Made by a program: the position numbers and the translations under genes
Shown: piece after piece, positions 1 to 10,664 of the stretch
How the letters are laid out: each line of letters opens with the position of its first letter
Position numbering within the stretch: the stretch's first letter is position 1
NCBI GenBank assembly: GCA_002786025.1
Contig: NHNW01000031.1
Coordinates: 1-64,000 of the forward strand
Source: Zasmidium citrigriseum
Lineage: Eukaryota; Ascomycota; Dothideomycetes; Mycosphaerellales; Mycosphaerellaceae
Direction: 5' to 3'
DNA: 64,000 nt
The notes under the pieces: generated by a model
What the model was told of the DNA's origin: nothing
Seen by the model: the letters and a program-made list of their open reading frames with translations, nothing else
Databases searched by the model: none

Positions 1-1254
1 CTTAACGTAACGCTACCTAAGCTAGTCTATCTATAACTACCTAATAGATTTCGTAAGCTAGGTAAGGTCCTAAAGTATATTAAGGCGATATACGGACTTA
101 AATATTTACTAAACCTATAGTATTATAAACTTCGAGACACTCTACTTAAGATAGGTTTCGAGGATATAATAGAATATATCTATATTAGGGGAAAGATTAT
201 TATCTTCTTCTTTATAGATAATATTTACCTAGCCTATCCGAAGGAATATTAATAGGAAGCCGAGTAAGTTATAGCTTAGATTAAATCTTACTATAAAGTA
301 CGAGAGATAGGTAAGATATTATAGTTTTATAGTATTAAGATTAAGAGAGATAGAAAAGCTTAAACTACTTATCTTAGTTAGAAAGTATATATTAAGAAAC
401 TTATCTAACGATACGAAACTCTAACGATATATCGACCTTGCGTACCCTTAGAGGCTAACTATAATCCTATAGAGCTAGATATCGATAGCTTTAAAGTAGA
501 CGAAACCTCGAGAGCTTACTATAATAGCGTTATAGGTAGTATTAACTTTATAGTAGTTTAAACTCGCCCGGATATCGCGTTTATAACGTCTTTACTAGTA
601 AGAAGGTTAGTAAATCTATAGCTAAAGGACATTAACGTAGTAAACTACCTACTAAGATATCTATATATAATAAAGGATCTAGCTCTAACGTACTAGAAAC
701 CTAAGAAGTCTTAACTAGAATTCTACGGAGCCTCTAATATATTATTCGCTAATAATTAAGAAACTCGTAGATCTAGCGAAGGATTTCTATTCTTCCTCTT
801 TAATAGACTTATCGACTAGAAGGTAATAAAGTAGACTTATATTACGAAGTCTAGTATAGAAGTAGAGCTATATAGCCTCTCTTACGCTATATCTAAGATA
901 ATATAGTAGACGAGAGTACTAGAGCGTCTTACTCTATAATTAGATACTAAATCGATCCTCTTCTACGATAATCGATAAACCCTAAGAGCTATAAAATCTC
1001 CTAGTAGGAAGATTAATACGAAGATAAGGCACGTAGATATTTAATAATACTAGCTAAGAGAACGATATTAAGCTAGGTATATAAATATTAAGTAGAAAAG
1101 TATAAATAAGATACCCGCTAATAGGTTAACTAAACTATTACCTACTTAGAAGTATATTATCTTCCTAGAGTAGCTAAAGATATTAAAGATACTAGGATTA
1201 TATACTAACGGACTAAAGGCGACTAATAAGAAGGGTCTAACTCTAAACTCTTAA
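1..1254 (+). mobile_element. RIP-degraded Ty1/copia retrotransposon, 3' half of pol
   Basis: One frame (frame 1 of the window) reads through the whole interval as the end of a copia polyprotein if TAA/TAG codons are read as mutated CAA/CAG/TGG. The order is: late reverse transcriptase with an AIYGLK box near 90-105 and a degraded YVDD-type box (FIDN) near 214-225; the copia linker with a TRPDIA-like motif near 550-560; then a copia RNase H with an intact RHVDI motif near 1027-1041 and a C-terminal region with an N-R-L-T-K motif. CpA and TpG are almost absent while CpG is common, the mark of RIP rather than loss of methylated CpG. The dozens of stops make it inactive. The element continues to the left of the window, so integrase and gag are not seen. 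Confidence 0.9.
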
Positions 1255-1621
1255 GGTATAATCCTACCTAGACTAGGATTTTAGGGGGTAAAAGAGGAGA
1301 ACTATATTTAAATTAACGAGGACTATAAGAAAGATTATACGTAAAAGGACGAGTATATAGAGGAAGCGACCGATTAACTAAAAGCGACTAAGATCTAAGT
1401 AAAGGAGGAAAATAGTAACTAATATACCCTTCGTATAGACTACCTTACTAAATATAAAACTTCAACTTCTTACTAACTTCCTTTTAAACTAAATACCGCC
1501 TAACTACTACTCTCCTACCCTCTTATCGTCCCTACTCTACTATCCTCGATCCGCTCTCTACCTTCTCCTCTCGAGTAGCTCGAGTACTACTACCTTTATT
1601 AATAATAATAACTTCCTTATT
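1255..1621. mobile_element. RIP-mutated segment between pol and the next degraded ORF, possible 3' LTR
   Basis: A purine-rich tract at about 1279-1296 directly follows the pol end and could be the polypurine tract preceding a 3' LTR. Pyrimidine-rich sequence follows to about 1600. CpA/TpG depletion continues without a break. The LTR borders (TG...CA) would have become TA...TA and cannot be fixed by eye. No second LTR copy lies in the window, so the LTR assignment is inference. Confidence 0.4.
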
Positions 1622-2980
1622 AAGAAGAAAGCTATTATAGCTAACGAGGAGTATTAGTAATAACTAGACTTCGACTCTAAGGCCGCTACGTATAGCTAAT
1701 AGTACGATAAGTTTATCGAGGCTAAGGAGAATAGTAGTATAAGCCCCTATAACGACTATTAGGGTTATACTAAGATAGGCCTCGATAACCTTAACCCTAG
1801 TATCTATAGCTATATTACCTCCCTATACGACGAGGACTTCCCTCCTTAGACTATCTCGCTATCTCTTCTTACGGCCCCTCGTAAGACTATTCCTAGAGAT
1901 TAAAATATAATTACTAGAGGCCGTAAGAGACGCGCTACTTAATAAGTATCTACTAACTATTAGGATCTAAATACTTAGGATAAAGAGTAGCGTCGCTATA
2001 CTTAAGCTACTAAGAGCTTTAAGGATAAGGATAATAAGCCCCTAAGCCTTCGTAACTCTAAGACTTAAGCTTAGAAGAATAAGAGATATACTTAGGCTTA
2101 GGAGCTTAATATTAAGGGCGAGGATAATAAGGCGCCTAAGAAATATTACTTCTAATCTAAGGAGAACTATAACCGCTATAACTTCGTCTAGGAGACTCTA
2201 TCTCGTAAGCTAAATAAGAAGGCTAGCGAGCGCTCTAACCCTTAGAAGGCCGCTAATACCCGACTTAGTATTAAGTACTAGCGCGAGAACCTTATAATAT
2301 CTATTAATAAGCTCGCCGACTTCGTTATTACCGCTAGGGCTAGGATCTCGAGAAAGCCTATAATTATTAGCTACGCGCCTAAGAATACTAAGCTATATCT
2401 AGTAGTAACTCGCTTCTATACTACTATCTCTTAAGTTAAGAATACTTCTAACGACGAGGCCCTCGATCTTCTTAACGAGATCTACGATAAGACTATAAAA
2501 GACGATAAGTATACTATTCGCTACCTAGTAGCTACTCTTAAGGTTATTAAGCTTATTAAGTAGTTTAACGTATAGGCTACTAGAGGTAATATTATTAAAG
2601 AAGAAGAGTTAGACGATAATATCGACAAGTCTCCTATCTAGAATAAGGTATAAGATAAGAAGCGTAAGAGAGAAGTTATTAATATCTTTAATAATAAGTA
2701 GGTAATTAATCGAGCTCCTCGCTATAAGCTACTTAATACTATTAATAAGAAGTCTTAGAAGATTAAGTACGATAACCTTAATAACTCGCGTACTAACCGT
2801 ATCTTCTTAAGCTTCGATAATAGTATATCTATAAGCCTTTCTACGCCTATTACTAAGAAAGACGACGCGACCTTAAGTAAGGTAAAGAAGGTTATAACGC
2901 GCGCCTTTAACGATATTAAGTCTAAAGTCGAGAAGGCTAAGATCCGGGCTATAGAGGACCTTAATAACTTATTTAAGTAA
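1622..2980 (+). pseudogene. RIP-wrecked long reading frame, unknown protein
   Basis: A single frame stays coherent for about 450 codons. Nearly every stop in it is TAA or TAG, where RIP would have converted CAA or CAG. The implied protein is hydrophilic and rich in Lys, Asn, Ser and Gln, begins with Ser/Asn low-complexity sequence and has a KKRKRE basic patch near 2653-2670. I see no reverse transcriptase, integrase or transposase motif. It could be a gag-like or accessory protein of another repeat, or a host gene caught in a duplicated, RIP-treated region. No start codon remains. The continuous RIP pattern shows that this segment was itself repeated in the genome. Confidence 0.6.
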
Positions 2981-3095
2981 ACGAGATATTAGCGCCTATA
3001 ACGCTAAGGGGGTATATTAGATAGTAATCTATAGTACTAGTAAGTAGATACGGTCTCGGCTTAAGACAATATTTGTTACTAATTATTAGGGGTTA

Positions 3096-3110
3096 ACCGA
3101 GATCCTCGGT
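3096..3110. repeat. Perfect 6-bp inverted repeat at the RIP boundary
   Basis: ACCGAG and CTCGGT face each other across 3 bases. The repeat sits where RIP-type composition gives way to normal sequence. It may mark the edge of the duplicated element, or be chance. Confidence 0.4.
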
Positions 3111-3998
3111 AATAAGTTGTACATAAAATTAGCTTTAGATACCCTGTGAAATTGAGTATGGTTTTGCTCGCTCTCGTTATCAACTGACATTAATCGACGT
3201 CCTCCGCCCGGCTGCCGCGTCGCTGTGTGGGCGAACCCATTGAAATGAAATGACACCCATATCCCGGCCACGTCACGCTTTACGATGCCTCTGCTCGTAT
3301 AGTCGTCAATACTTCACAGAGACACGAAAGAAAGAATCTATTGGTGTAATGTTGTGGACCTCGTTTCATTTCATCCGTTCTCTCAACCCGAGAGAATCGC
3401 AAGGAAAAGTTGGTAGGTAAAAGATGCTCTATGCATATGCAGAACCCTCCTTTCCGTCCTGCCTGCCCCCTTTTTAAAAATTACCAGAATTCTCGTCATT
3501 CTCCACCTCTTCGTGTTCATCCTTTGCTGGAAAATGCAACGACCGACAGTCCCACCGTAGGTACAATCAAAACAAGTCCCCGCCCAGACCGAAACCCATC
3601 AAGAGAGGATGTCCCATCCTCCCGACTATCCAAGATTCCCAGGCGTTGCTCCCATTGACTCCGCTCGAAATGCCGCGCAAAGAAACACACAACAAACACA
3701 ATATGCGCGCAATAGGTATCTACAGGTGGCGGGAAAGGGTGGTGTCGCAGTCGAATGCATCTATGTATACAGGAGCTTGTTCCCCGTCGTCAATCCGATG
3801 TACTGTTTCGATGGATGGTGCTAGTGGCGAACGCCGGTCTCTCAGTCGGAAGGGATGAATGCGCATCGATCCGTTCTGGGTGGGAGGCTGGGTACGCGCA
3901 GCGCAAATGCAGAATATTAAGTCTTGGAAGTCCTGTCCTCGTGACCGTTTCAGCCGTGAATGCGTGAGCGTGAGCAAAGGAAGTCCTCGTCATGACAT
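3111..3998. other. Intergenic, repeat edge to KRE6/SKN1 3' end
   Basis: Normal composition. It contains only short overlapping frames with no recognisable protein and presumably holds the 3' UTR of the KRE6/SKN1-type gene. I see no RNA gene or repeat. Confidence 0.5.
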
Positions 3999-6233
3999 TC
4001 AACTCCAAGGCAACCAGCTCCGTTTGGCCTTCGCGGATCGTTTCAGTCGCTTTCTTTCCTTGGCCTTGTCGGCGTTTTTGCCGTTATAGTTTTCTGCAGT
4101 GCAGCCATGCATGAGCGAGTTCTTGGGGAACTCGTAATCCGCTGCCGACCTGCGACGTATTAGCAATTGCTCGTTGCCCTGAAACGGGTCTTCGTCTTCA
4201 CTTACCAGAGCGTCAAGTTGACGTTGGCATAAGGCTCAGGATGGTTCGCAATGTAGTCTGTTGTGGGATATCCCTCCGGGTCGCATGTCAGCTCATCACC
4301 GTCGTTTTGATATATCCGGATATAGTCGATCCGCATCGTGGCTGGCAACAGTTCGCCTATGCCGGTGAAGTTCACAGTCGAGAAACTCGTGCTCATGCCG
4401 AAGTTGGCGATGATGGCCATTGGTTCTTCAGGAATCACTCTCTGGCCAATGTTGCCGTTGGGGCCCACGGAATTGCCGGTGACTTTGAAGGTCTTGTCAG
4501 CACCGACGTACCAGGTGATATAGCCGTCTGCGCCAGGTTCATACTCGAAAGCATAGATTTGGTAGGCATTGCCATCATACCAGTCGTTGTTGAGAGCACA
4601 GACGGCTGACACGGCTTGTTGGAACACACCACCTTGGTACGAGTTGGCCATGGTGGTTGAATAATCGTAGATTTCCATCCACTCGGCGTTTGGCTGCCAA
4701 AATACATCGAATGGAGCGACTTGGAACGATTGCGATGCACCACCAACGGCACGGCCGATCGGAGGATCGAGATACTCGACCTGAGCTTCAATGGCATCGA
4801 TTTCGGGAGCACTTCTGCTGTTGCCAGGGGAAGGATGGTCCTCGCTTAGGCACGTGCATGCAGGAAGTCTCATACCAGGGAGAGAGTTGAGGCCATCAGG
4901 ATCGGATTGATTTGGGGTGATGCCAGCGTCGCAAATGTCAGCGTAGCTGTACGGCCACATGCCGTCGGTCGTCGCCGCATAGCCAGGACGACCGAGATTT
5001 CCCATAGACCAGAAACCAGGCCAGAATCCGACAATGTCACCTCGACCGGGTAGAGAGATAGATGCCTCCAGGTATCCTCCTTTGAAGCACAACTTGTTCC
5101 ACGACTGCAACATTCCAGACCGATAGTTCAAATTGTGGTTCTTGAAGGCGTCGAAACGGAAGTTAAGTGTACCGCCAGATGTTGAGATAGCATCCGGATC
5201 ATACCACTCCAGATCCTGCGTGACACCATACCAAAAGTCCATGCCCTGGAAGTAAGGATCATCACCGTCGTAGAATGTCCGTCCTGCTTCATTGAACTCG
5301 TCACTGAAGACCAGTTGCTGCGTGTTCCCATTGTCACCCTTGCGGGTCTTGGCGCTGTCTGGCGTATCAGGGTCGATCAAGCCTGTTCGCAGGTTCTTCA
5401 ACAGCGAATGATCACCAGGTATGCAGTCCGGATTCGATGAGCAGGCATCACCCTCAGGATCGATCGCGTTTTGAACGAATGTACTGCATGGCATGTCAGC
5501 AATTAAACGACATTCAGCGCGATTACGGTAGAACTTACAGTATGGGGTATCCGATGAACAGAATGAGAATGCCAATGGTGATGAGCGCCAGACCTCCCAC
5601 GTTGACAATACCTCGTTTGCTGAAGAGGTCTGCACAGTTGAGCTTTCCATCCTTGTCGTTGGGATCCGGGTTGTGCAGATAGTCATCCTTCTCCACATCT
5701 TCAGGGAATAGGAGCAGGCCAGCTGAAGGCAAGATGTTGTACTTTTCGCTCACAGTCTGCGTATTGACGCCCTCGTCATCACTCCCTGCTCTTGACGGTG
5801 CTCGCGAATCGTCGAAAGGAGACACGAAAGGGCCTCCATATCGACTGTCCCTGCTGCCAGCGCTTTCTGATGACCACGAAGTTCTCCTACTATTGCTGTT
5901 GAACTCGCTACCGGCGGGTGATCGCAAAGGACTTTCCTCGTCTCTGAACCTCCTCGTTTTACTTTTCCGTGGCGGCAGAAGAAGTTCTGCTGATTCGGCG
6001 GGCGCTTGCGAGGAGTAAAGCGAAGCCGCGCTGGGAGCACCGCGTAATGACGGGGCGTTGATAGACCGGGAGGGATTCGTTAATGATCGCGCTGAAGGCT
6101 GCCGTTGGGCTTGTGGTCGAGATTGTGCGTCTGATGAGCCTGAGGCCATCTGGAGCAAGTCATCGCTGCCAGAGTTGAGACGAATGTGCGGAGGGTTGTG
6201 CCGTTGGGGCGGCGAGTTCGACGCGGAATCCAT
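3999..6233 (-). CDS. KRE6: Beta-1,6-glucan synthesis-associated GH16 protein, KRE6/SKN1 type
   Basis: Type II membrane protein of the secretory pathway needed for beta-1,6-glucan and cell-wall assembly in fungi (family knowledge). The model is three exons, 6233-5539, 5483-4206 and 4149-3999, 707 aa. A Ser/Pro/Arg-rich cytosolic N-terminus is followed by a single membrane segment at about 211-231 and a lumenal GH16-like domain from about 289. The catalytic-type motif is E459-I-D461-A-I-E464. Introns have GTAAGT donors. The third exon is easily missed because the second exon's donor forms a TAA stop; it supplies the family-typical end with F-P-K-N-S. I chose the ATG at 6233 because the upstream in-frame extension is Arg/Pro-rich and not family-like. 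Both KRE6 and SKN1 are possible names. The RIP block begins about 0.9 kb downstream. Confidence 0.92.
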
Positions 6234-7370
6234 TATGGGCGTTCGAATGCGCAGTGGAAGATGCGAAAAGAGCGTATACGGCGATGGCAAGCGAGAGTCG
6301 TTCGTGGCCGGATTGTTTGCCCAGCGCGAGGGGAGCGGGCGTACTCGTTGTCGTGGTGGGTGGGTGTCGCTACGGGGTTGTGGAGGCCGCCTGCGACTGT
6401 CCACTGCTCGTGCGACTGATACCCCTTCTGCTCCTCCAGGCCCTGTTCCAGCAATCAATCCAGCACAGTATTAGCAGCAACAACGAGTGTAAACGGCGTC
6501 CTGGGGATGTCGAGCGCGGTGTTGGAGGAGGCGTGGCGGAGAGGATGGAGAGTCGTGGGTGGTTGTGGTGTGTGGTGTGTGCGAGAGGCGGTTCGTCGCC
6601 CGTCTCCTGATGAGGACCCACCGAGAGAAACGCGTGTTGCCGCTCTAGTGTCAACCGCTGCACGGCCACAGGATCCCGTATCGACGCTGGCCCGACTAGG
6701 CTGCTGCTCTCAACGACATGGCGCGCTATAGTTCTCACGATGGCGACGACGAAACGGTTGTGTTGTCTTCGCTGCTACGCACAACAAACATGGTTTCTGA
6801 TGCCACCCCAGCGCCACCAGCTTCTCCCGCCCGCCCGTCCTGGCGAAGATTACAAGCCAGCTTTGCCTCTTTTAAGGGCCCCTGTCCATTAATCTGATAA
6901 AGCTGCACTTTAGCCGGCGCGCTGAGATCACTCCTCAATTTTAGCACCTGTTCTTCGATTGCTATAAAATTCGACACACTAGCCGGGCACGCCAGCATTG
7001 TTCGCCATCCCCAACGCGTGCCAACGGCCCTGGTCTGCAGTGCCCAGGCTGGCTTGGAGACTCGACGTCCTCGTGCCGCTTCACCGCATGCTGCACGCGT
7101 CGCGAAAGCAGGAAACACAAGGCCTGCAAGCTGCGGTGGTGCTCAAGCTTCGTCCAGGATCAGGCACAAGTGTTGGCCGGGATACGCTTCTGCAGGAACC
7201 TTCAAAAAGTTCGGCTCGCGTGAGTAAGCAGCCCGTTTTAGTGAAGAACTATTTTCGCCCGGCGGAGCGACGGCCCGCCAGACATCACGACATCTCTGTT
7301 TGAAGAAGAAGAGACGTCTAATCAACCATCAAGACAGTTCGAAAGTGGGTTCGTCTGCATCTGCGACAAC
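6234..7370. promoter_or_regulatory. Divergent promoter region, KRE6/SKN1 and DPH1
   Basis: This 1.1 kb stretch separates two divergently transcribed genes and has only shadow frames. A TATAAAA lies at 6963-6969, about 400 bp upstream of the DPH1 start, and is only a candidate element. Confidence 0.5.
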
Positions 7371-8820
7371 ATGGAGGAAGACCGCGCTGTCGCAGACCTC
7401 GGACCGGACGTCGCCACCAACATCGACGGGGATGCCGAGACCGCGACGAAGACGCCCAAGAGGCGCTTCATTGGGAGGAAGGCGGCGGATGCCAAAGCCG
7501 CTGCAAGAGCAGCAGAGGGAGGCAGCGCATCTACTATCGAAGAGACGGGTGCTGTACAAGGTGCAGTGCATTGCGGTATGCTACAGGAGAGTGGCCAAGC
7601 TGATTGAAACAGTGGCGCCTCGGCGACGACCACCCCGTGCCCTGAACAACGTCCCGGACGACATACTGCACGACAAGGACATCAACGATGCTATTGCGTT
7701 GCTTCCGAAGAACTACAATTTCGAGATCCACAAGACCATTCACCGGATACGAAGTTCAGGCGCCAAGAAGATCGCGCTGCAGATGCCAGAGGGTCTTCTT
7801 CTGTTCGCCACCACCATCTCTGACATCTTGACGCAGTTCTGCCCTGGTGCAAACACGCTCATTATGGGCGATGTTACGTACGGTGCTTGCTGCATCGATG
7901 ACTACACTGCTCGGGCGCTAGGCTGCGACATGCTTGTGCATTACGCACACTCATGTCTCGTACCAGTCAACGTGACCAAGATTCAGACGCTGTATGTGTT
8001 TGTCGATATTCAGATTGACGTAGAGCACTTGCTCGCGACGATCGAGCGGAACTTCAAGCCAGGAAGTACCATTGCCATGGTAGGGACCATTCAGTTCAAT
8101 GCCACGCTTCATGGAACTGGCTCACAGTTGCGAAATGCTGGCTACAACATCATTGTGCCGCAGATCATGCCTTTATCCAAGGGTGAGATCTTGGGTTGCA
8201 CATCACCGCACTTGGCCAAAGAGCAGAATGTCGATCTGATACTTTACTTGGGAGATGGGCGCTTTCATTTGGAGAGCGCCATGATTCACAATCCCTCAAT
8301 ACCGGCATACAGATACGACCCATACTCGAGACGACTCACGCACGAAACGTACGACCACGAGCAATTGCTGAGCGACCGGTCCAAAGCCTTGACACAAGCA
8401 CGAACAGCAAAGAAGTGGGGTCTGATTCTCGGAAGTCTGGGTCGGCAAGGCAATCCACATACGATGACTCTGATCGAGAACCACCTGAAGGAGCGAGGCA
8501 TCACTTGGGTCAACCTGCTGTTGAGCGAGATTTTCCCAGGCAAACTGGCCATGATGCCAGACGTGGAGTGCTGGGTGCAAGTGGCATGCCCGAGGTTGAG
8601 CATCGACTGGGGATATGCATTTCCACGACCGTTGCTGACTCCGTATGAGGCTCTGGTGGTACTAGGTGGCAGACAAGGTTGGGAGAAAGATTCGAAAGAT
8701 GTAAAATCGGGCCAGAAAGAAGAGGTGGTATACCCAATGGACTTCTACGCGAAAGACGGCTTGGCTAGAGTGAAGCCAGAGGATGTTGCAGTTCAAAAAG
8801 CTGTTGAGAGTGCAGCCTAG
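7371..8820 (+). CDS. DPH1: 2-(3-amino-3-carboxypropyl)histidine synthase subunit Dph1
   Basis: Cytosolic radical-SAM-type Fe-S enzyme subunit. With Dph2 it transfers the 3-amino-3-carboxypropyl group of SAM to the conserved histidine of translation factor eEF2, the first step of diphthamide synthesis. Model: exons 7371-7560 and 7613-8820, 465 aa. The N-terminus carries the family's PKRRF-G-RK stretch. The core has the [10 protein letters not shown] and QMPEGLL motifs and the cluster cysteines in GACCIDD, LGCTSP and [11 protein letters not shown]. The upstream frame that reads without splicing from 7300 gives a non-family N-terminus, so I prefer the spliced start. The intron donor is GTGCAG, which is weak; a competing GTATGC donor at 7576 keeps the same frame but leaves only 37 nt. 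The 3' end converges on the SDR gene, with 78 bp between the stops. Confidence 0.9.
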
Positions 8821-8898
8821 GCATAAGATACCCACGAAAAGTCCGAAGCTCATCAAAGCATTTTCCAGTATATCCCATTCATGGCTCGAGCGCCGCTT

Positions 8899-9936
8899 TC
8901 ATCGAATCGTAAAGCCACCATCGATCACCAACGGATGGCCTGTCACCCACGAGCTGTCACTCACACCGTCAGTATGGACGCCCTCATATACCTGGATACC
9001 ACTCACGACTGATCACTGCACAAGAACAAAGCGGCGTCTGCAACATCTTCCGGTCGTCCCAAGGCATTCCATGGATGCGTAGCCGCCAACTCGCTCGCAT
9101 TCTGCGGATCTTCCAAGAACCTGATATGGGGTCAACATCAAGACATCCCAACGCAGCAAGGGGCGAATAACTCACGACTGAATCATCGGCGACTTAACGA
9201 ATCCCGGACAAAGACAATTGATATGGATCCTATCCGCCGCATAATCAAGAGCCATCTGCTTCGTCATCCCCACAACAGCAAATTTCGAAGTCGTATATCC
9301 AGGAGTATTCGGATACGCAACAACTCCCTACCAATCACCAAATCAGCAAGCACCCTCTCACACACCAATTCACCCTCTTCAGAAACTCACCAACATACTA
9401 GCCGCATTAACAATCCACCCCCTCGTCCTCTCGCCCCTCGCATTCGCCTCCCTAGGTTCCTGCTCCAACATCTGTTTCAACACATACTTGCAACAAAGCC
9501 AAGTACCCCTCATATTCACATTCATCGTCAAGTCGAAATCCTCAGTCGAGAAATCGTGCGCCCGTTTCGTCATTTGGTTCCTCTCGTTCGTTTCGATCGC
9601 TACGCCGGCGTAGTTGCAGAGGATGTCGATGCGGCCGCCGAATTCGACTGCTGAGCTGATGAGGTTTTGGATGGAGGTCTCCTGGGTTACATCGCAGGCG
9701 ATGAAGGTCGCGGTGTTGGGGCCGTGGGTGTCGTTGATTTCGGAAGCGGTGTTGCTATCTTTGAGGTCGGCACAGATGATTTTGGCGCCTTGGGAGGCGA
9801 AGAGGAGGGCTGTTGCGCGGCCGAGGCCGGAAGAGGCTCCCGTTACTGTGGTAGAATGTTCAGTCGTTGTTGAGATCATTGTGGATGTGAAAAACAAGGA
9901 CTTACTGACGGCTACTCGATCTTTCAAACGATCCAT
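8899..9936 (-). CDS. Short-chain dehydrogenase/reductase (classical SDR)
   Basis: NAD(P)-dependent oxidoreductase of the classical SDR fold; substrate not deducible. Five exons: 9936-9906, 9845-9391, 9327-9176, 9120-9007 and 8953-8899, 268 aa. Motifs are TGASSGLG at 12-19, an NYAG variant of NNAG, the catalytic serine region NAAS, the catalytic Y173-x3-K177 (YTTSK) and a C-terminal VTGHPLVIDGGFTIR typical of the family. All four introns are 53-63 nt with GTGAGT or GTAAGT donors. The protein is complete and of normal length. It lies on the same strand as the hydroxyacid dehydrogenase 0.7 kb upstream, but nothing shows joint regulation. Confidence 0.88.
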
Positions 9937-10664
9937 GTTGACTTCAAGTTATTTGCTAGCTTGTATCAACTAGTACCGATGCTGTTGATCAGCGTGGATC
10001 TCGCTCGAGCAGAGTCTCCTCTATATTCAACAGTATACACAACCTCTTGACTCCGAAATACCGACTCAAGCGGTAAAACCGGCATCTCCTACGATTGGCC
10101 CCTGGTCATGACAATAGAGTTCACACTTCCCCGCAATCCCGCAAAGCTTCGGTAGATGAATGAGGAGAAGATGCACGTGAGTTTACTTTTTGTGCTCGCC
10201 AGGACGACCTTGGTTGTTGCAGCACGTATAAATAGTAGCTGGGGTTACGTTTCGAATGTGTGCGTGTGTGCGGCCGCACTGTATGACTTGGCGTGTGGTA
10301 CTTAAGAGTCGACATGTTCCTGTCGTTGTAGCTCTTGTAATTTGACACAGATGTGAGGTCAAGACGGAGTTGTGTTCTGTGGCTAACCGACCAAGGTAAG
10401 CCGTGTATTGTTGATCTCGCTCGGTCGTCTGTTCTGCTCCATCCCATAATAGTGGAATATGATGGACCACTTTGTACATTCGACGATGAACCGGACCCTT
10501 CGCCTTCCATGCGCTGGCAGTCTGAGCCTCTATTGTCGTACATTGATCGGAACGCATCTCTCAACGATCGATCCGTGAGCGACAACCTTGCAAAGTGCAA
10601 AGGTTGTGCTCTCCATGCAGACCCAGACGTCTGCTGTCAAGGTCGAACAGAACTTCAGGGGCAT
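9937..10664. other. Intergenic, SDR 5' side to hydroxyacid dehydrogenase 3' end
   Basis: No supported gene. A TATAAATA lies near 10224 but has no gene at a typical distance. It presumably contains the SDR promoter and the 3' UTR of the neighbouring gene. Confidence 0.4.

Larger units (their letters stand above)
1..3110. repeat. RIP-affected block (CpA/TpG depleted, CpG kept)
   Basis: From the left edge to about 3110 the sequence is rich in TA, CTA, TAG and TAA, with only scattered CA or TG dinucleotides, yet CG stays frequent. This fits C-to-T change at CpA on both strands (RIP). Normal composition returns within a few tens of bases after 3110. Confidence 0.88.

Noticed and set aside
7300..7612. 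Extended unspliced N-terminus of DPH1
   Set aside because: Non-family sequence; the alternative frame from 7371 carries the conserved N-terminal PKRRF-type stretch.
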